This document shows, piece after piece, positions 13,994 to 15,462 of a stretch of DNA of 15,462 nt. The stretch lies in contig JALUUZ010000098.1 in assembly GCA_027021095.1 (NCBI GenBank), forward strand, positions 1 to 15,462. Direction: 5' to 3'. The DNA comes from Gammaproteobacteria bacterium (GTDB taxonomy: Bacteria > Pseudomonadota > Gammaproteobacteria > SZUA-21). The notes beneath the pieces are model-generated. The model was not told the origin of the DNA and did not search any database. It worked only from the letters and a program-made list of their open reading frames with translations. The first letter of the stretch is position 1. Each line of letters begins with the position of its first letter. The position numbers and the translations under genes were made by a program.

Positions 13994-15462
13994 AGTGCCA
14001 GCTCCTGGCTCCAGGCGAAAAACAGCGCGACGGTCAGCAGACGTTCGCCATGATTCTGACGGCCGTGTAAATGCGCGGCCAGCAGCGATCGAAGATAGCC
14101 GGTATTGAACAGGTCTGCGTGCCGTGTCAGTCCGTCCTCGATCAGGTCGGTGACATAGCGGGCTTCGTTGCGCAGCCATTGATCGACAGGGATCTGGAAT
14201 CCTTGTTTGCGGCGTAGACAGATCTCGTCCGGCAGGTGGGCGGCACAGGCCTTTCTCAATACTGCTTTGCTGTGTGTCGGTTGCAGGTGTACATGCCCGG
14301 GAATGGTCAATGCAAAGTCGACCAACGCGTTGTCGAGAAACGGCAGCCGGGCTTCGAGTGAGAAACCCATGGTTGCACGGTCGGATTTGACCAGCATCTG
14401 GTCAGGCAGCCAATGCTGCAGATCATACAGCAGCACCGATGGCAGCGGGTCGGTGGCATCGATCGTTGCCTGGTCACTGTACTGCCTGTCGTGGTCCAGC
14501 AGCCTGCTGAGCATGGCTAGGGAAAAAGTATGGAACTGGCCCAGGTATTCACGCGAAATATCCGGGTCGACCAGCCGCAGGCGTCGGCCGACAGCCTGGT
14601 AGTAGCGATGATGGCGTGACGCGGCGGGCAGCAGCGCGGCCAGTGTTTCTATCGTCATGCCGGCCAGTGCTGGAAACAGCCTGGGCAGTCTGCGCAGATG
14701 ACGGGTGGCGAGCAGCGAACGGTAGCGTTGGTAACCGGCAAACAGTTCATCGGCTCCATCGCCTGTCAGGCATACGGTGACTTCAGATTTTGCTTCCCTT
14801 GCCAGGAGCATCAATGGAAACAGTGCCGGATCGGCGAACGGCTGGTCATAGCTCGTTTTCCACAAGCCGATCAGCTGTTCCAGCGACTGTTTGAACTGGA
14901 TAGTCTGGTGCCGGCAGCCGAAGCGGTCTGCCACCTGCTCTGCATAGCGTGTTTCATCGAACGCCGGGTCGTCGAAACCGATAGAGAAGGTCTGCAGTTC
15001 AGCGGTATGTTTTGCCGCTTCGGCGACCAGCAGCGATGAATCGATGCCGCCGCTGATAAACGCGCCGACCGGGACATCGCTGACCAAGTGGGTATGCACA
15101 GCGTTTTTCCAGTGCACAGCGAAGGTTTCGCTGGCTTCCTCCAACGTCATTCCGGCTGCCGGGCGGTAACGCGGTGTCCAGTAGCGTTGCAGCGTCAGCC
15201 TGTTCCGGGTCTGCCCGGTTTGTTGCAGTATACCCAGGTGCCCGGGCGGCAGCTGGGTGATCGCCGCAATCAGTGTGTCCGGCCCGGGAACGTGACGATA
15301 CAGCAGGTATTTGGACAATGCCTCGTGGTTCAGCGTGGGGCTGACCTGTGGGTGTATCAGCAAGGTGCGCAGGTCTGAGCCGAATACCAGGCGCTGATTC
15401 TGGTAGTAAAGGTACAGTGGTTTTTGCCCGAAGCGGTCACGTCCGAGCAGCAGCTGGCGCCG
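13990..15462 (-). CDS. asnB: Asparagine synthase-type amidotransferase, partial at its N terminus
   Basis: The reading frame is open to the window edge; 490 residues are visible. The first about 70 are the end of a class II glutamine amidotransferase domain (GRDRFGQKPLYLYY, FGSDLRTLL). The N-terminal catalytic Cys and about 100 or more residues are missing. The synthetase domain follows: the PP-loop SGGIDSS at 137-143 within SDVPVGAFISGGIDSS, and CLTGDGADELFAGYQRY further on, both canonical for ATP binding and adenylation of the carboxylate. AsnB makes asparagine from aspartate and glutamine, but homologues inside glycan clusters amidate uronic acids or other sugar-linked acids. Tight overlap with a methyltransferase and a glycosyltransferase favours the glycan role here. 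The apparent start at 15363 is a TTG inside the frame, not a real start. Confidence 0.93.
   Translation of the reverse strand, partial: RRQLLLGRDRFGQKPLYLYYQNQRLVFGSDLRTLLIHPQVSPTLNHEALSKYLLYRHVPGPDTLIAAITQLPPGHLGILQQTGQTRNRLTLQRYWTPRYRPAAGMTLEEASETFAVHWKNAVHTHLVSDVPVGAFISGGIDSSLLVAEAAKHTAELQTFSIGFDDPAFDETRYAEQVADRFGCRHQTIQFKQSLEQLIGLWKTSYDQPFADPALFPLMLLAREAKSEVTVCLTGDGADELFAGYQRYRSLLATRHLRRLPRLFPALAGMTIETLAALLPAASRHHRYYQAVGRRLRLVDPDISREYLGQFHTFSLAMLSRLLDHDRQYSDQATIDATDPLPSVLLYDLQHWLPDQMLVKSDRATMGFSLEARLPFLDNALVDFALTIPGHVHLQPTHSKAVLRKACAAHLPDEICLRRKQGFQIPVDQWLRNEARYVTDLIEDGLTRHADLFNTGYLRSLLAAHLHGRQNHGERLLTVALFFAWSQELAL

Noticed and set aside
13994..14179. 62-residue N-terminal extension of the methyltransferase
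   Set aside because: It would lie entirely within asnB. The ATG at 13993 has a GGAG site and the usual ATGA stop/start overlap.

Overview
The window is an ordinary-looking stretch of a gammaproteobacterial chromosome with moderately high GC. All twelve protein genes can be named by family, and eleven are complete. I see no tRNA, rRNA, CRISPR array, transposase or phage gene. Gene content and order (M23 peptidase, secA, argJ, mutT facing zapD, coaE, pilD, pilC, pilB) match a core-genome arrangement of Pseudomonas, Chromatiales and relatives. The exact species cannot be told from the sequence.

Layout. Bases 75-6311 are read on the + strand: a membrane-anchored M23 peptidase, a 346-base gap, then secA, argJ and a fused MutT/ThiE-like gene with short spacers. 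Bases 6411-11908 are read on the - strand and converge on that block: pilB, pilC, pilD (type IV pilus assembly ATPase, inner-membrane platform, prepilin peptidase), then coaE and zapD (FtsZ-ring protein). Bases 12186-15462, also on the - strand, hold three overlapping genes: an asparagine-synthase-type amidotransferase cut by the window edge, a SAM methyltransferase and a GT4 glycosyltransferase. These look like the downstream end of a surface-polysaccharide cluster. No pilin gene is present next to pilB, and no yacG next to coaE/zapD.

How the genes work together. SecA (export motor) and the M23 enzyme (periplasmic murein hydrolase) serve the envelope. ZapD serves division. PilB, PilC and PilD build pili. 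The last three genes probably modify a sugar polymer. ArgJ, CoaE and MutT are housekeeping enzymes carried along in conserved synteny.

The most interesting material is non-coding. An approximately 50-base imperfect repeat (39 identities over 48 aligned bases, able to fold) occurs twice: in the gap before secA and, in the opposite orientation relative to transcription, in the gap between pilC and pilD. The pilD promoter region carries two interlocked inverted repeats. The secA leader has a hairpin inside a possible 31-codon upstream ORF. The pilB leader has a sigma54-like site overlapping a palindrome, followed by three GGA motifs. In the MutT/ThiE-like fusion the ThiE half has lost its metal-binding aspartates. 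I found no convincing new defence, mobile or toxin system.
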